NCBI RefSeq assembly: GCF_012584455.1
Contig: NZ_JABAEB010000004.1
Location: 131,906 to 183,946, forward strand
Direction: 5' to 3'
From: Shewanella oncorhynchi
Lineage (GTDB): Bacteria; Pseudomonadota; Gammaproteobacteria; Enterobacterales; Shewanellaceae
DNA: 52,041 bases
Below, piece by piece: positions 26,079-35,168 of the stretch. A model generated the notes under the pieces. The model was not told the DNA's origin, searched no databases, and saw only the letters and a list, made by a program, of their open reading frames with translations. The stretch's first letter is position 1; every line of letters begins with the position of its first letter. Position numbers and translations under genes: made by a program.

Positions 26079-26605
26079 ATGAATATAAAAACCCCGTTTC
26101 TACACCTAATTCAAGAATAAATGTGTATGCAGGATTAGAGATTAGAACTGAAAAAACTACCTGCATTGGATCAAAAAAATTATTAACGTTCACCACGAGT
26201 ATCATCCTGAAACGATGGAAACTGAAGTGGCCATACAATACTTAACCTTCCTTATCCATAAATAAAATATGGCTCTCAATACGCAAAAAGTTGTGCTCAA
26301 CACATTAATCTATTTGTTACGGAATCATCTGTATCATAAGTTTGGAAATTTAATTTTTTTGCTATGCCACTAAGCAGTGATATTTATCCACCGTTTTATC
26401 ACTTTCAGAAGTCTTATAACGATTAAATGAACTTATTAGCCATAACAAACAAATAATAGAGCAGTGCTATAGCGGAAGATTGTGGATCTCAAAATACCTA
26501 AGATTACCTATGCAAAATATTGATATTCAAAAATACTTAATAACACGGTACATAAAGCCCAAATAGCTAAACGTGTTACCAACGTACTTTAAAGTACAAC
26601 GTTGC
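26079..26605 (+). pseudogene. Decayed integron-integrase-type tyrosine recombinase (IntI-like)
   Basis: Conceptual reading across several stops and frameshifts gives an integrase. ATG at 26079 starts MNIKTPFLHLIQE, then TAA. After stop 26136 and two apparent one-base losses near 26145 and 26153, the frame reads NYLHWIKKIINVHHEYHPET and EVAIQYLTFLIHK (26155-26262). After TAA 26263 it continues NMALNTQKVVLNTLIYLLRN to about 26362. A frameshift leads to LSTVLSLSEVL (26384 on, stop at 26417), RLNELISHNKQIIEQCYSG, then LRLPMQNIDIQKY. These align with IntI blocks: the (R)TEK.Y..WI...FH...HP..M N-domain, TQ..ALNAL.FLY, LP.VLS..EV and LLYGSGLRI.E.LRLR.QDID. A possible LPTYFKV lies near 26575-26596. 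The catalytic C-terminus is not recoverable. Confidence 0.8.
26584..26597. repeat. 14-bp perfect palindrome
   Basis: GTACTTTAAAGTAC; the arms extend with CAAC and AACGTTG at one bulged base. It lies within the most degraded part of the integrase remnant. Confidence 0.7.
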
Positions 26606-27107
26606 AATCCAGTTATTTCAAACTGACCGAGATATTAGCCGTCGTCAATCAATTGGCAACTGCCACCCTATTGACAGCCTTTTGCAACAATTTCGCATAA
26701 TCAATCACTTGATGAAATATCATCATTATGATGAAAACTTAAAGTTTGTTTTTGTTATTTTTAATTACAAAAAAATATATATATAAATTTCAATACATTG
26801 ATAACGGTAAAATCAATCAAAAACCCGTATATGGAGTCGTAAATTCGTATTCACTTATTCACGTTTATCACATAAAAAAACAAATATTTTAATAAAATTT
26901 GGTTACAATTCGTTACAACTTGAATTTATATGCACTATAAATGCCTATTAAATCTAATCACTTACCAACCGCCATACCGTTAACAATTGATTTACAAATA
27001 CTGTGGTCGCAGATAAATTCACTAACCGAGTAGCATCTGAGTCGTAGTTATTCTTATGAAACATAAAATAATAATGATTAACACTAAATTGACCATGGAA
27101 GAAGAAC
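26606..27107. other. AT-rich upstream region of the subtilase gene
   Basis: About 500 bases with no ORF. A PFAT-like reading at about 26677-26690 recalls the HSFATHLL box of tyrosine recombinases, which would need an internal deletion, so it is not claimed. A 15-base palindrome lies at 26720-26734. The last 200 bases are very AT-rich and likely contain the protease promoter. Confidence 0.5.
26720..26734. promoter_or_regulatory. 15-bp palindrome TCATCATTATGATGA, possible operator
   Basis: Perfect dyad with a single central base, 374 bases upstream of the subtilase start. A related half-site (GATGAAATATCATC) overlaps it on the left. No known regulator is assigned. Confidence 0.35.
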
Positions 27108-29564
27108 ATGACAATCAACAGAACCACTAAAATAGCGTTAAGCCTTTCAAGCTTAGCTATTGCGATCTCAGCCGGTGTACAAGCAGCACCACAAGCCCCA
27201 GGTTTTGCCGCAGCATTACAAGCACAAACCTCCCCACTGCCAAAGCGTTACATTGTGAAGTTTAAAAACACTGATGCCGCGGCCATCATGTCAGCCAATA
27301 GTGTGCAATCAACGAGTGATCTGCAGTCACTCAATGACGCGACAACAGATACTCTACCAACCACAATGAATTATCAGCCACAAATGGCTGAAATCAGTGC
27401 CCAACATACCGCATTAAATAAAGTACAAGCGAAGGAAATGAAGCGTATCGGCCGCAGTAACAGTTACTCGGTGAAACTCGATGCCAAAGGGATCAATGCC
27501 TTAAAAACCCGTGCTGATGTGGAATATGTCGAAGAAGATATGCCACGCCGCTTTCTAAGTGAAAGTACGCCTTGGGGCCAAACTTTTGTAGGAGCAACCC
27601 AGCTAAGCGACAGCCAAGCTGGCAACCGCACTATTTGTATTATCGACTCAGGCTACGACCGTAGTCACAGTGACTTAGGTGGCAACAATGTCACAGGAAC
27701 CAATAACTCAGGCACGGGTAACTGGTTTGAGCCGGGCAATAATAACGCCCACGGTACCCACGTTGCGGGGACGATTGCGGCGATTGCTAACAATGATGGC
27801 GTGATCGGCGTTATGCCAAATCAAAATGCCAATATTCATGTGATCAAAGTGTTTAATGAATCTGGCTGGGGCTACTCTTCATCCTTAGTCGCTGCCGTAG
27901 ACACTTGTGTCACCAACGGCGCCAATGTTGTCACTATGAGTTTAGGTGGTTCAGGTTCTAGTACCACTGAGCGTAACGCTCTGGCTGCCCACTATAATAA
28001 TGGTGTTCTCCTGATTGCTGCTGCGGGTAACGATGGGAATAGCACTCACAGCTACCCAGCATCCTACGATGGCGTCATGTCCGTCGCCTCTGTGGATAGC
28101 CATAAAGACCACTCAGCATTCTCCCAATACACTAACCAAGTGGAAATATCAGGCCCTGGTGAAGCCGTTCTATCGACTGTTACCCGTGGCGAAGGCCGTT
28201 TAGCCGATATCACTATCGGCAGTCAGTCTTACTTTGACTCAGGTGTCGTGCCACACAATCGCCTGATATCCTCTGGTGGCAGCTATGTCCCCGCACCATT
28301 TAACGGTACCAGCACTGCAACTTTGGCAGAATGTACCGTTAGCGGCACAAGCTTCAACTGCGGCAACATGACCAATAAGATTTGTTTAGTGGAACGTGTT
28401 GGTAATCAAGGCACTAGTTACCCTGAAATTAACGCAGCTAAAGCCTGTAAGAATGCGGGTGCCAGTGCGACGATTGTTTACAGTAACGCGGCATTACCCG
28501 GCTTACAAAACCCCTTCCTTGTCGATGCTAACAACGAAATCAATATGGTTTCTGTATCTGTTGATCGTGCAACAGGCTTAGCATTGCGCAATCAACTGGG
28601 CGCCACAGTCACTGTCAGCAACCAAGGCAATAAAGATTACGAGTACTACAACGGTACATCAATGGCGACACCGCATGTGTCAGGTGTTGCGACCTTAGTG
28701 TGGAGCTACCACCCAGAATGTAGTGCGGCGCAAGTCCGTAACGCATTGAAAATGACCGCCGAAGATCTTGGTACTGCGGGTCGTGACAACTACTATGGCT
28801 ATGGTTTAGTTAATGCAGTTGCAGCAAAAGCCTTCCTAGATGCATCTTGTACTGGTCCAACGGGTCCTGTCGATCCAACCGAACCGGGCGATAGTGTTCT
28901 GGTGAACGGTGTGGCGAAAACAGGTTTAGCAGGCGCAACAGGTGAAGAATTACATTTTTCATTTGAGGTTCCAGCAGGTGCAACTAACCTAGGCTTTGTG
29001 ATGAACGGTGGCACAGGTGATGCGGACTTGTATGTGCAATATGGCGCGGCGCCAACCACCACTAATTACGATTGCCGTCCGTATAAAAGTGGCAATAGTG
29101 AGTCTTGTCCAATCACCAACGTACAATCAGGCACTTACTATGCCATGGTGAAAGGCGATTCGGCTTTCACTGGTGTGTCGTTAACGGCGAGCTACACAGC
29201 GTCTAATGGCGGCGGTACACCAACGAGCTATAGCAATACTGATAACTATAATATTCCTGATAACAAAGCGGCGGGGATCACTAGCCCAATCACGGTTACT
29301 CGCACAGGTGATTCAGGTACTGTGACTGCAGTCGTGAATATAGTCCACCCTTACATTGGTGACTTAAAAGTGCAGCTGATCAGCCCTTCAGGAAAAACGG
29401 TTACCCTGCATAACAACACAGGTCTTGGTGCAGACAATATCAACAAGAGCTATACCGCAGATATGACAGGTGCGAATTCGAACGGCGTATGGAAGTTAAA
29501 AGCCGTAGACAGTGGCCGTGGTGATGCTGGTTATATCGATAGCTGGGAACTGAGCTTCAAATAA
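27108..29564 (+). CDS. Secreted subtilisin-like serine protease (S8), multidomain
   Basis: 818 residues. Signal peptide ends near GVQAA (residue 26). An inhibitor I9-type propeptide (RYIVKFKNTDAA to VEYVEEDMPRR, about 47-148) precedes the catalytic domain with Asp180 (CIIDSGYD), His215 (NAHGTHVAGT) and Ser518 (NGTSMATPHVSG). A protease-associated (PA) insertion with four Cys (about 400-490) lies before the serine. After a TGPVDPTEPG linker come a PPC domain (about 600-690) and a C-terminal P/proprotein convertase beta domain (about 705-818). A likely extracellular protease. Resembles the cold-active alkaline proteases described in Shewanella. Confidence 0.93.
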   Translation: MTINRTTKIALSLSSLAIAISAGVQAAPQAPGFAAALQAQTSPLPKRYIVKFKNTDAAAIMSANSVQSTSDLQSLNDATTDTLPTTMNYQPQMAEISAQHTALNKVQAKEMKRIGRSNSYSVKLDAKGINALKTRADVEYVEEDMPRRFLSESTPWGQTFVGATQLSDSQAGNRTICIIDSGYDRSHSDLGGNNVTGTNNSGTGNWFEPGNNNAHGTHVAGTIAAIANNDGVIGVMPNQNANIHVIKVFNESGWGYSSSLVAAVDTCVTNGANVVTMSLGGSGSSTTERNALAAHYNNGVLLIAAAGNDGNSTHSYPASYDGVMSVASVDSHKDHSAFSQYTNQVEISGPGEAVLSTVTRGEGRLADITIGSQSYFDSGVVPHNRLISSGGSYVPAPFNGTSTATLAECTVSGTSFNCGNMTNKICLVERVGNQGTSYPEINAAKACKNAGASATIVYSNAALPGLQNPFLVDANNEINMVSVSVDRATGLALRNQLGATVTVSNQGNKDYEYYNGTSMATPHVSGVATLVWSYHPECSAAQVRNALKMTAEDLGTAGRDNYYGYGLVNAVAAKAFLDASCTGPTGPVDPTEPGDSVLVNGVAKTGLAGATGEELHFSFEVPAGATNLGFVMNGGTGDADLYVQYGAAPTTTNYDCRPYKSGNSESCPITNVQSGTYYAMVKGDSAFTGVSLTASYTASNGGGTPTSYSNTDNYNIPDNKAAGITSPITVTRTGDSGTVTAVVNIVHPYIGDLKVQLISPSGKTVTLHNNTGLGADNINKSYTADMTGANSNGVWKLKAVDSGRGDAGYIDSWELSFK

Positions 29565-29607
29565 ATAAAAATCGATACTCTTACTGATACTTAAAAGTGA
29601 TAAACGG

Positions 29608-29638
29608 AAAGAGCCTGCAATTGCAGGCTCTTTTTTTA
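29608..29638. terminator. Bidirectional terminator between subtilase and yaeQ
   Basis: AAAGAGCCTGCAA / TTGCAGGCTCTTTTTTT; serves the plus-strand protease and the minus-strand yaeQ, whose stop is 10 bases further. Confidence 0.9.
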
Positions 29639-29647
29639 CAAAACATG

Positions 29648-30193
29648 TTATTCAATATCTTTGAGAATTTCAGGCTCAATCAACACGCTGGTTTCATTAT
29701 CCGATAACCAAATTTGGCCTTCACTAATCGAAACTTGCAATGCCATATTACGCCCAACAAAGGCTTCCATCGCCGTGACGGACTCTTCGGCAATATTCCA
29801 CACTTTTAAATTCTGATAACGCTCTAACGCCTGCTGATTCTGTTTCCACCAAATCGGTACACTGCGGCCACCATAGGTAAAGAGCTGCACGACTTTGGCA
29901 CGGCCGCTGGCCTTTCGCAGCCATTTTTCATCGGCCTGACCAAACTCAACCCACAACTCAATTTCACCGGATAGGGTTTTGTCCCATAGCTCTGGCTCGT
30001 CATCGACGCACAGACCTTTACTAAAACTTAAGGTTTCGCTGGCATTCACAATAAACGCGAGTAAACGCACCATCATGCGGCCATCGGTTTCGGAAGGATG
30101 CTGTGCAAGCGTCAATTGATGGTCTTGGTAATAATTCCGATCCATATCGGCTATCTGTAAATTGACTTTAAACACGGTCGCCTTGAGGGCCAT
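29648..30193 (-). CDS. yaeQ: YaeQ family protein
   Basis: 181 residues from ATG 30193 (MALKATVFKVNLQIADMDRN), chosen because AGGA is correctly spaced from it and because E. coli YaeQ starts at the same place; an ATG two codons earlier touches the ribosome site. Family hallmarks: LTLAQHPSETDGRMMVRLLA, GLCVDDEPELWDKT, PIWWKQNQQAL and IWLSDNE. The fold is of the PD-(D/E)XK nuclease type; YaeQ was once proposed as a suppressor of rfaH defects, and its function is not settled. Confidence 0.93.
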   Translation of the reverse strand: MALKATVFKVNLQIADMDRNYYQDHQLTLAQHPSETDGRMMVRLLAFIVNASETLSFSKGLCVDDEPELWDKTLSGEIELWVEFGQADEKWLRKASGRAKVVQLFTYGGRSVPIWWKQNQQALERYQNLKVWNIAEESVTAMEAFVGRNMALQVSISEGQIWLSDNETSVLIEPEILKDIE

Positions 30194-30369
30194 AGTCATC
30201 CTAAATGCAGAGTGAAATCCTGAAACAGCGAAATCCTAAAATAAGGCTGCCGAGTCTACCTGAGACTCGGCATTAGCTCAAACGAACAATAGAATACGCC
30301 CATGAAATCGAACATAAAGTGCAATCGAATAGAAGGTTAAATCGAACCCAAGGCTGAATCGGTAAGAAA

Positions 30370-31281
30370 TTAAATCGCACCGGGTCGCAGATGTTTAGCC
30401 ATGGGGAAATGGGCTTTCAACAAGCTGATTTTTTGCGTATCCGCTACCAGTAACATGCGCGTACCCAGCTCATACTGTTGACTCAATTCACTGAAAGCGG
30501 GTAAAAAACCACGATCTGCGTCGCGGCGAACAAGTTCAGCGAGTTCGACGCTCAAATCCCCTTGGCTGTATATCCAATCGAGGCGCTGTAATAATGGCAT
30601 GGCGGCGAGCGGCAGTAAGTCCACAGATGTTGCATCATCCAACAAAAGGATTTCACCGCGGCTGACTAAGTTATTAAACGCATTATGGTAATGCTCGGTG
30701 GTACGACTATCGAAACGGTCGCCATTGGTATCGAAAAAACGCTCCCAAAATAAGCGGCGTTTCGAGGTTGAATCGAGTTTATCTTGTACTTCGACGCGTC
30801 TATCAGCGACAAAATCGAATAACGGTTTGAGTGACTGCGGTAGGCTAGATTCTAAACGCGAGCGAATCGTGCGTGCAAATACTGGTGCTGCTCCCGCAGT
30901 GCTGATCGCGACCACTAAACGACCTCTATCCACAATAGAAGGAGTGATAAAGCGGCAAAAGGCGGGATTATCAACAGCATTAACCCAGATACCACGCGCA
31001 GTAGCTAAGGTCGCTAACTCGGCATTAAGACTGTCGTTTGCCGTAGCTAAATACACCAAATCATAATTTTGAATGTCGGCATGGACGACTTCACGCTGGG
31101 ATAACAAAATGCGGCCAGCATCTGCATAACGTTGCACCTCAGGGTTCACCTCTGGCGCTACCACGTGGATATTAGCTTCAGTACGTGTCAGCAGTGCTAA
31201 CTTACGGCTCGCCACATCGCCCGCGCCCACCAGTAGAACATTCAAATTAACCGTATCGACAAACAAGGGAAAATATTGCAT
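30370..31281 (-). CDS. Siroheme synthase (precorrin-2 dehydrogenase/ferrochelatase) with vestigial SUMT domain
   Basis: 303 residues from ATG 31281 (MQYFPLFVDTVNLNVLLVGA). Residues 1-150 form the SirC/Met8-like NAD-dependent precorrin-2 dehydrogenase, with GAGDVASRK and VDNPAFCRFITPSIVDRG; Asp104 matches the catalytic Asp of E. coli CysG, while the CysG phospho-Ser128 is Thr here. Residues about 208-290 align with the start of the CysG methyltransferase: SRGEILLLDDATSVDLL in place of GEVVLVGAGPGDAGLL, and ELVRRDADRGF intact. The SAM-binding GAGPGD is lost and the protein then stops, so only siroheme ring oxidation and iron insertion are expected. It follows a rhodanese by 19 bases. Confidence 0.88.
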   Translation of the reverse strand: MQYFPLFVDTVNLNVLLVGAGDVASRKLALLTRTEANIHVVAPEVNPEVQRYADAGRILLSQREVVHADIQNYDLVYLATANDSLNAELATLATARGIWVNAVDNPAFCRFITPSIVDRGRLVVAISTAGAAPVFARTIRSRLESSLPQSLKPLFDFVADRRVEVQDKLDSTSKRRLFWERFFDTNGDRFDSRTTEHYHNAFNNLVSRGEILLLDDATSVDLLPLAAMPLLQRLDWIYSQGDLSVELAELVRRDADRGFLPAFSELSQQYELGTRMLLVADTQKISLLKAHFPMAKHLRPGAI

Positions 31282-31300
31282 TAGATGAGATCCTGAACGC

Positions 31301-31660
31301 TTAGTCCTGCACGACTGGCAGTTGACGCTGTACCCAGCCCTTATAGCCACCAATCATAGAGGCAACGTGGGTGTAACCCATAAGTTGCAGATTATGGGCA
31401 GCCAAGGCGGAGCGCGCACCACCCGCGCAGTAGAGTAATATAGGTGTATTTTTATCGGGGAAACGCGCTTCGATATCACGCTCTAAAATACCCCGGCTTA
31501 AATGTTTCGCTCGGGGTAAATGATCTTGCAGCCACTCACGATCCTCACGCACATCAACAAGGTGCCAGCGGTCATCGGCCTGATAAGCTTCGATTGTCAC
31601 TTCGGTGATATTAGGCAGAATAGCGTCAACAAGGGCGGAAAACGCATTGGGATGCTGCAT
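31301..31660 (-). CDS. Rhodanese-like domain protein
   Basis: 119 residues from ATG 31660, with GGAG seven bases upstream; a GTG one codon earlier is too close to it. No signal peptide. Single rhodanese domain: LVDVREDREWLQDHLPRAKH, then the active loop LLYCAGGARSALAAH. It precedes the siroheme synthase gene, and the pair probably forms one transcript, which suggests a link to sulfur assimilation by context. Confidence 0.88.
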   Translation of the reverse strand: MQHPNAFSALVDAILPNITEVTIEAYQADDRWHLVDVREDREWLQDHLPRAKHLSRGILERDIEARFPDKNTPILLYCAGGARSALAAHNLQLMGYTHVASMIGGYKGWVQRQLPVVQD

Positions 31661-31788
31661 CACTAACTCCTAGATAAGATATTGAATGACATGATGAATG
31701 TCAGCTTATCAGCAAAGTGTAATCTTCTCATCCTGCAGACGCAATCTTTCAGCCTCACCGCAAAGCTGAAAAAGTTGCCAGTGAAAGG

Positions 31789-32106
31789 CTAGTTGTGGCT
31801 TTCGCTGCGCTCTGAGCTACATTGCCAGCAAAGCTCAAAACTGCCTTCATTAGTCTCATGGCATTGCACACACTGCCATTGCGGACTTTCAACATCCAAC
31901 GCATTCAATTGAACTTGTGCCGACGCGTATTGGGACTCACCTACCCATAACTCGACGTTTTGCATCCCAGTAGGGAGTTCACCAATGCCGCCTAATAACG
32001 CTTCACCTCTGAGTTCAACATGAATGCCACAGGCCTCCAATAAACCTTTCCATGTGTGGGCCTGCAATAAATTACCACCAGCAACTAACACTTTACGTTC
32101 TTCCAT
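31789..32106 (-). CDS. DUF2007 protein with RanBP2-like zinc finger
   Basis: 105 residues. The N-terminal part (KVLVAGGNLLQAHTWKGLLE, GIHVELRGEALLGGIGELP, VELWVGESQYASAQVQL) is the DUF2007 'signal transducing' ferredoxin-like fold. The C-terminus has W-x-C-x2-C-x3-N-x6-C-x2-C (WQCVQCHETN then LCWQC), which matches the RanBP2-type zinc finger pattern. A small cytosolic protein of unknown role. It stands upstream of the rhodanese gene, separated by 128 bases. Confidence 0.8.
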   Translation of the reverse strand: MEERKVLVAGGNLLQAHTWKGLLEACGIHVELRGEALLGGIGELPTGMQNVELWVGESQYASAQVQLNALDVESPQWQCVQCHETNEGSFELCWQCSSERSESHN

Positions 32107-32293
32107 GCGACATCCTACGGCTACAACTCTCTAGAATATGGGTTGCCGACATCCTACTGCTAAATAGCCGAGACTGTCGAGCGCTGATTTTTACATCAGT
32201 TGTTAAATAAATTAACATTCACCTTTTACAGCATAACTGACTATAACTTTGTGAGTTTGCTAGCAGAATGTCAGATATGCCTCAAAATTGATG

Positions 32294-32325
32294 CAAAAAA
32301 AAGCCACCTCATAGGTGGCTTTTTA
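32294..32325 (-). terminator. Terminator of the secDF operon
   Basis: AAAAAAAAGCCACCT / AGGTGGCTTTTT, just past the secF stop on the minus strand; flanking A and T runs allow both directions. Confidence 0.85.
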
Positions 32326-32340
32326 ACTCGAAATTAACCT

Positions 32341-33288
32341 TTAAGGCATCATAGGAGGTTGGTCTGCGCCTTCTTTCTCAATCTCAACTGGCATCATGTG
32401 TTCACGATTTATACCCAGTTTAACGGCCAAGAAGCTCGCCACATAGATAGAGGAATAAGTACCCACAAAAATCCCCAACAGCAATGCAGTCGCAAAGCCA
32501 TGGATCATAGTGCCGCCCTTAAGGAACAAGGCCACAACAGTCACCAAAGTCGTGCCCGTTGTAATAATGGTACGGCTCATCGTTTGAGTGATTGAAATGT
32601 TAACTATTTCTTCAGGATCGCTCTTACGCATCTTAAGGAAGTTCTCACGGATACGGTCAAATACCACAATAGTATCGTTAAGTGAGTAACCCACCACAGT
32701 CAACAAGCCCGCCAATACGGTCAAGTCAAATTCCAATTGGAATAACGAAAACACCCCTAAGGTCACGATGACATCGTGCGCCAGTGCTGCTACAGAACCA
32801 AACGCTAAGCGCCATTCGAAACGAAACGACACATAGATCATGATACAAATCAGCGCAACTAATACCGCCAATGCACCTTGCTCTGCCAGTTCTTTACCCA
32901 CTTGTGGGCCAACAAACTCAACACGCTTCTGCTGCACTTGTGGGTCAACTTTCTGCGCGGCTTCCATGACAGACTTAACCTGCACATCGCTCTTAACGCC
33001 TTCTTTCACCTGTAAACGTACAAGTACGTCACGGCTAGAACCGAAGTTTTGCACGATCGCACCTTCGGAATCTGGCGTCGTCAGTTGCACACGCAGCGCA
33101 TTCAAATCAACCGGCTGAGTAAACTCCATTTCAACAACAGTACCGCCAGTGAAATCAAGACCCCAGTTAACGCCATTAGTTGCGAGCGATACCAGCGAGC
33201 CCAGCACTAACACTGCCGACATAATGCTAATAGGCAGTGCATGGCGGAGGAAGTTTACTGTATGTTTTAAGGATAAAACTTCAATCAT
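32341..33288 (-). CDS. secF: Protein translocase subunit SecF
   Basis: 315 residues from ATG 33288, with GGGGAA seven bases upstream; a GTG two codons before is too near that site. Six membrane segments with a periplasmic loop after helix 1. Hallmarks: NWGLDFTGGTVVEMEF, FVGPQVGKELAEQGALAVLV and VVGYSLNDTIVVFDRIREN. It works with SecD and YajC to drive late stages of Sec-dependent export. Twelve bases follow secD. Confidence 0.95.
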   Translation of the reverse strand: MIEVLSLKHTVNFLRHALPISIMSAVLVLGSLVSLATNGVNWGLDFTGGTVVEMEFTQPVDLNALRVQLTTPDSEGAIVQNFGSSRDVLVRLQVKEGVKSDVQVKSVMEAAQKVDPQVQQKRVEFVGPQVGKELAEQGALAVLVALICIMIYVSFRFEWRLAFGSVAALAHDVIVTLGVFSLFQLEFDLTVLAGLLTVVGYSLNDTIVVFDRIRENFLKMRKSDPEEIVNISITQTMSRTIITTGTTLVTVVALFLKGGTMIHGFATALLLGIFVGTYSSIYVASFLAVKLGINREHMMPVEIEKEGADQPPMMP

Positions 33289-33300
33289 TGTCACTTCCCC

Positions 33301-35151
33301 TTAGATAGACAGAGTCTTCACGCGCTTACCACCCCAAATCGCGTTAACGATTGAGCGAGTACCCACGATGGCGGTAAACATAGAAGTCGCAATACCTATC
33401 ATTAAGGTCACAGCGAAGCCTTTAATCGCACCAGTACCTACGGCAAACAAAATGAGCGCAGTGATGAAGGTGGTGATGTTCGCATCGGCGATAGTTGAGA
33501 AAGCATTACCATAACCTTCATGGATTGCCTGCTGTACGCTACGTCCTGCACGAAGCTCTTCACGAATACGCTCATAAATCAGCACGTTGCCGTCAACCGC
33601 CATACCGACCGTCAACACCATACCGGCAATACCGGGTAGGGTTAACACAGCGCCAGGGATCATAGACATAACGCCCACGACCATGACTAAGTTTGCGGTT
33701 AAAGCCAGGTTAGCAATAAGCCCAAAGCTACGGTAGTAAACCAACATAAAGAGTAAGACAACTGCCATACCCCATACCATAGCTTGCACACCGCTTTGAA
33801 TGTTTTCAGCACCTAAGCTTGGACCAATGGTACGTTCTTCAACAATTGATACAGGAGCAATCAAGGCACCCGCACGCAGTAATAGCGCAAGGTTTTGTGC
33901 TTCACCATGACTTAAGCCAGTGATCACAAAGTTACGGCCTAAACGGGCTTGAATAGTAGCAACCGAAATTACTTCTTCAATTTTCAGCATCTTAACGCTG
34001 CCATCGGCATTGCGTTCACCACTGTCTTTATACTCGATGAACAAAGTCGCCATAGGCTTGCCTATGTTGTCTTTGGTCACGTCAGAGAAAATGGTACCGC
34101 CTTTAGCGTCGAGGTTGATACTGACCTGAGGACGACTGTACTGGTCAAAGCTAGGTTGTGCGCCAGTGATATGATCACCCGTCAACATCACTTCTTTCTT
34201 CAATATCACAGAGCCACCTTCGCGGCGCTGATACACTTCAGAACCCGCAGGTACACGACCTGATTGCGCAGCATTCGGATCGGCTTTGTCATCCACCATG
34301 TGGAATTCAATTGATGCGGTTGCACCTAAGATTTCCTTAGCGCGAGCCGTATCTTGCACACCTGGCAGCTCAACGATAATGCGCTCGGCGCCCTGACGTT
34401 GTACTACAGGTTCAGCCACACCTAACTCATTAACACGGTTACGAATTGTGGTAATGTTTTGTTGCAGTGCTTCTTCTTTAATCTGCTTTAGATAAGCTTC
34501 ACTCATCACAGCTTGCAGCGCGAAATCTTCGCCACGGCTAGCGTCGGTGAACACCATATCTTGATTGCGAGTTTTAAGAAAACGCTCGGCAGTCGCTAAG
34601 TTTTCAGCATCACGGAACTTGATTTCAATTCCAGTGGCATTAACACGAATACCTGCATAACGGATGGTTTCTTCACGTAATTGTGAACGGAAATCAGCAA
34701 CTTTAGCTTCTTCCATCTTACGAATCGCTTCGCCCATGTCCACTTCCATGAGGAAATGCACACCACCGCGAAGGTCAAGACCGAGCTTCATTGGGCTGCC
34801 GCCCATGGACTCGAGCCACTTAGGCGTCGCAGGCGCTAAGTTAAGTGCCACAGTAAACTTGTCACCTAAACTGTCAGCAATGATTTCTTTCGCCAGTAGC
34901 TGTTGATCCGCATTTTGCAAACGGACCAACAACTGACCTTTTTCAAGCTCAGAGCGCTTTACCGCAATGCTCTTACTGGCTAACAGCTCGTTCACACTGG
35001 CTTGGGTAGATGCTGTTACTTCAGCACCTCGAGTCGCCACCACTTGCACCGCGTGATCTTCACCAAAAAGGTTAGGTACGGCATAGAAACAACCTATGGC
35101 GATGACGAGCATCACCATAATGTTTTTCCACATTGGGTATTTATTTAACAC
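33301..35151 (-). CDS. secD: Protein translocase subunit SecD
   Basis: 616 residues. One N-terminal helix, a large periplasmic P1 domain (about 30-440, with [17 protein letters not shown] and [20 protein letters not shown]) and five C-terminal helices containing [20 protein letters not shown]. Partner of SecF in the proton-driven Sec accessory complex of the inner membrane. The gene lies 17 bases after yajC and 12 bases before secF. Confidence 0.95.
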   Translation of the reverse strand: MLNKYPMWKNIMVMLVIAIGCFYAVPNLFGEDHAVQVVATRGAEVTASTQASVNELLASKSIAVKRSELEKGQLLVRLQNADQQLLAKEIIADSLGDKFTVALNLAPATPKWLESMGGSPMKLGLDLRGGVHFLMEVDMGEAIRKMEEAKVADFRSQLREETIRYAGIRVNATGIEIKFRDAENLATAERFLKTRNQDMVFTDASRGEDFALQAVMSEAYLKQIKEEALQQNITTIRNRVNELGVAEPVVQRQGAERIIVELPGVQDTARAKEILGATASIEFHMVDDKADPNAAQSGRVPAGSEVYQRREGGSVILKKEVMLTGDHITGAQPSFDQYSRPQVSINLDAKGGTIFSDVTKDNIGKPMATLFIEYKDSGERNADGSVKMLKIEEVISVATIQARLGRNFVITGLSHGEAQNLALLLRAGALIAPVSIVEERTIGPSLGAENIQSGVQAMVWGMAVVLLFMLVYYRSFGLIANLALTANLVMVVGVMSMIPGAVLTLPGIAGMVLTVGMAVDGNVLIYERIREELRAGRSVQQAIHEGYGNAFSTIADANITTFITALILFAVGTGAIKGFAVTLMIGIATSMFTAIVGTRSIVNAIWGGKRVKTLSI

Positions 35152-35168
35152 GCCTGAGCCCTCTTGGC

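Noticed and set aside
26079..26605. Functional small proteins in the AT-rich gap
   Set aside because: The only protein-like readings belong to the decayed integrase and are broken by stops every 10-40 codons.
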